Shown: positions 4,838-5,139 of the stretch, piece by piece
Layout of the letters: each line of letters begins with the position of its first letter
Position numbering within the stretch: position 1 is the first letter of the stretch
From: Promethearchaeota archaeon
GTDB taxonomy: Archaea; Asgardarchaeota; Lokiarchaeia; Sigyniarchaeales; SOKP01
DNA length: 5,139 nt
Direction of reading: 5' to 3'
Assembly: GCA_019057355.1 (NCBI GenBank)
Contig: DXJM01000477.1
Location: 1-5,139, forward strand
Program-made: the position numbers and the translations under genes
The notes under the pieces: generated by a model
The model's input: only the letters and a program-made list of their open reading frames with translations
What the model was told of the DNA's origin: nothing
Database searches by the model: none

Positions 4838-5101
4838 ATGTATTTGACAAAGAAAAAAATGATAGACGTGCTATTGCATAAATACGTTCCAAAACATATT
4901 CTTTTAACGCAAGAAGAAACAATGGACCTGTTGGATAAATTCAAGATCGGACTTAGCGATTTGCCCCAAATTTTTGAAAAAGATCCCATTTCTATTGCAA
5001 TAGGCGCTAAAGAAGGAGATGTAGTAAAAATAATCCGTGATTCGGATACTTCTGTAAAATCTGTCGTATATTATCGTTACGTAAAAAAAGAAAAACTATA
5101 G
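4838..5101 (+). CDS. rpoH: DNA-directed RNA polymerase subunit H (Rpo5/RpoH, Rpb5 C-terminal type)
   Basis: This small subunit of the archaeal RNA polymerase corresponds to the C-terminal assembly domain of eukaryotic Rpb5. Family motifs are YVPKHILLTQEE (16-27), LPQIFEKDP (42-50), AIGAKEGDVVKIIR (54-67) and the closing VYYRYV (77-82). From ATG at 4838 it has 87 residues, slightly longer than the usual 75-85. From the in-frame ATG at 4859 it would have 80 residues, begin MIDVLLHKYVPKH, and fit both the family and the promoter position better. GAGG (4834-4837) touches the first ATG, too close to act as its ribosome site. In many archaea rpoH heads the rpoB-rpoA operon; only 38 bp follow here, so that cannot be checked. 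Confidence 0.94.
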   Translation: MYLTKKKMIDVLLHKYVPKHILLTQEETMDLLDKFKIGLSDLPQIFEKDPISIAIGAKEGDVVKIIRDSDTSVKSVVYYRYVKKEKL

Positions 5102-5139
5102 AAATTTTTAATTTTAGATTCAATAATAAAAAACCAATA

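Overview
The window looks like chromosomal DNA from an AT-rich archaeon, most likely an Asgard archaeon (Lokiarchaeia or a relative). Archaeal identity rests on an RNA polymerase subunit H/Rpb5-type protein, a full-length Cbf5/dyskerin-type pseudouridine synthase with a PUA domain, two tRNA genes that appear to carry small introns with bulge-helix-bulge-like (BHB-like) splice sites, and TATA-like boxes about 24-27 bases ahead of start codons. The Asgard assignment rests mainly on the first gene, a Ras/Rab-like GTPase fused to a roadblock/LC7-like domain. No mobile element, CRISPR array or phage gene is visible.

Layout. 52-1068 (+): roadblock-GTPase fusion. 1117-1207 (-): tRNA-Thr(CGU) with a predicted 19-nt D-loop intron, followed by a T10 tract. 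A 60-bp, very AT-rich divergent promoter region separates it from 1268-2290 (+), a ThiL-type thiamine-monophosphate kinase; a 30-codon ORF overlaps its stop codon. 2442-2544 (+): tRNA-Lys(UUU) with a predicted 29-nt D-loop intron. 2545-3059 has no confident gene. It holds a possible small Cys-rich protein on the minus strand that stays convincing only if the reading frame changes by -1, and a T14 tract of unknown role. 3060-4064 (+) cbf5 and 4068-4721 (+) an RsmC-like methyltransferase are 3 bp apart and almost certainly co-transcribed. 4838-5101 (+): rpoH.

How the parts relate. The right half is an information-processing block: RNA pseudouridylation, probable rRNA methylation and transcription. 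ThiL completes thiamine diphosphate synthesis. The GTPase is a signalling or cell-organisation gene of the kind expanded in Asgard archaea. The most unusual features are (i) two tRNA genes about 1.2 kb apart, each interrupted in the D-loop rather than at the usual 37/38 site, with introns ending in the same five bases, CGTAA; (ii) the roadblock-GTPase fusion; and (iii) the frame-interrupted Cys-rich ORF at 2597-2832.
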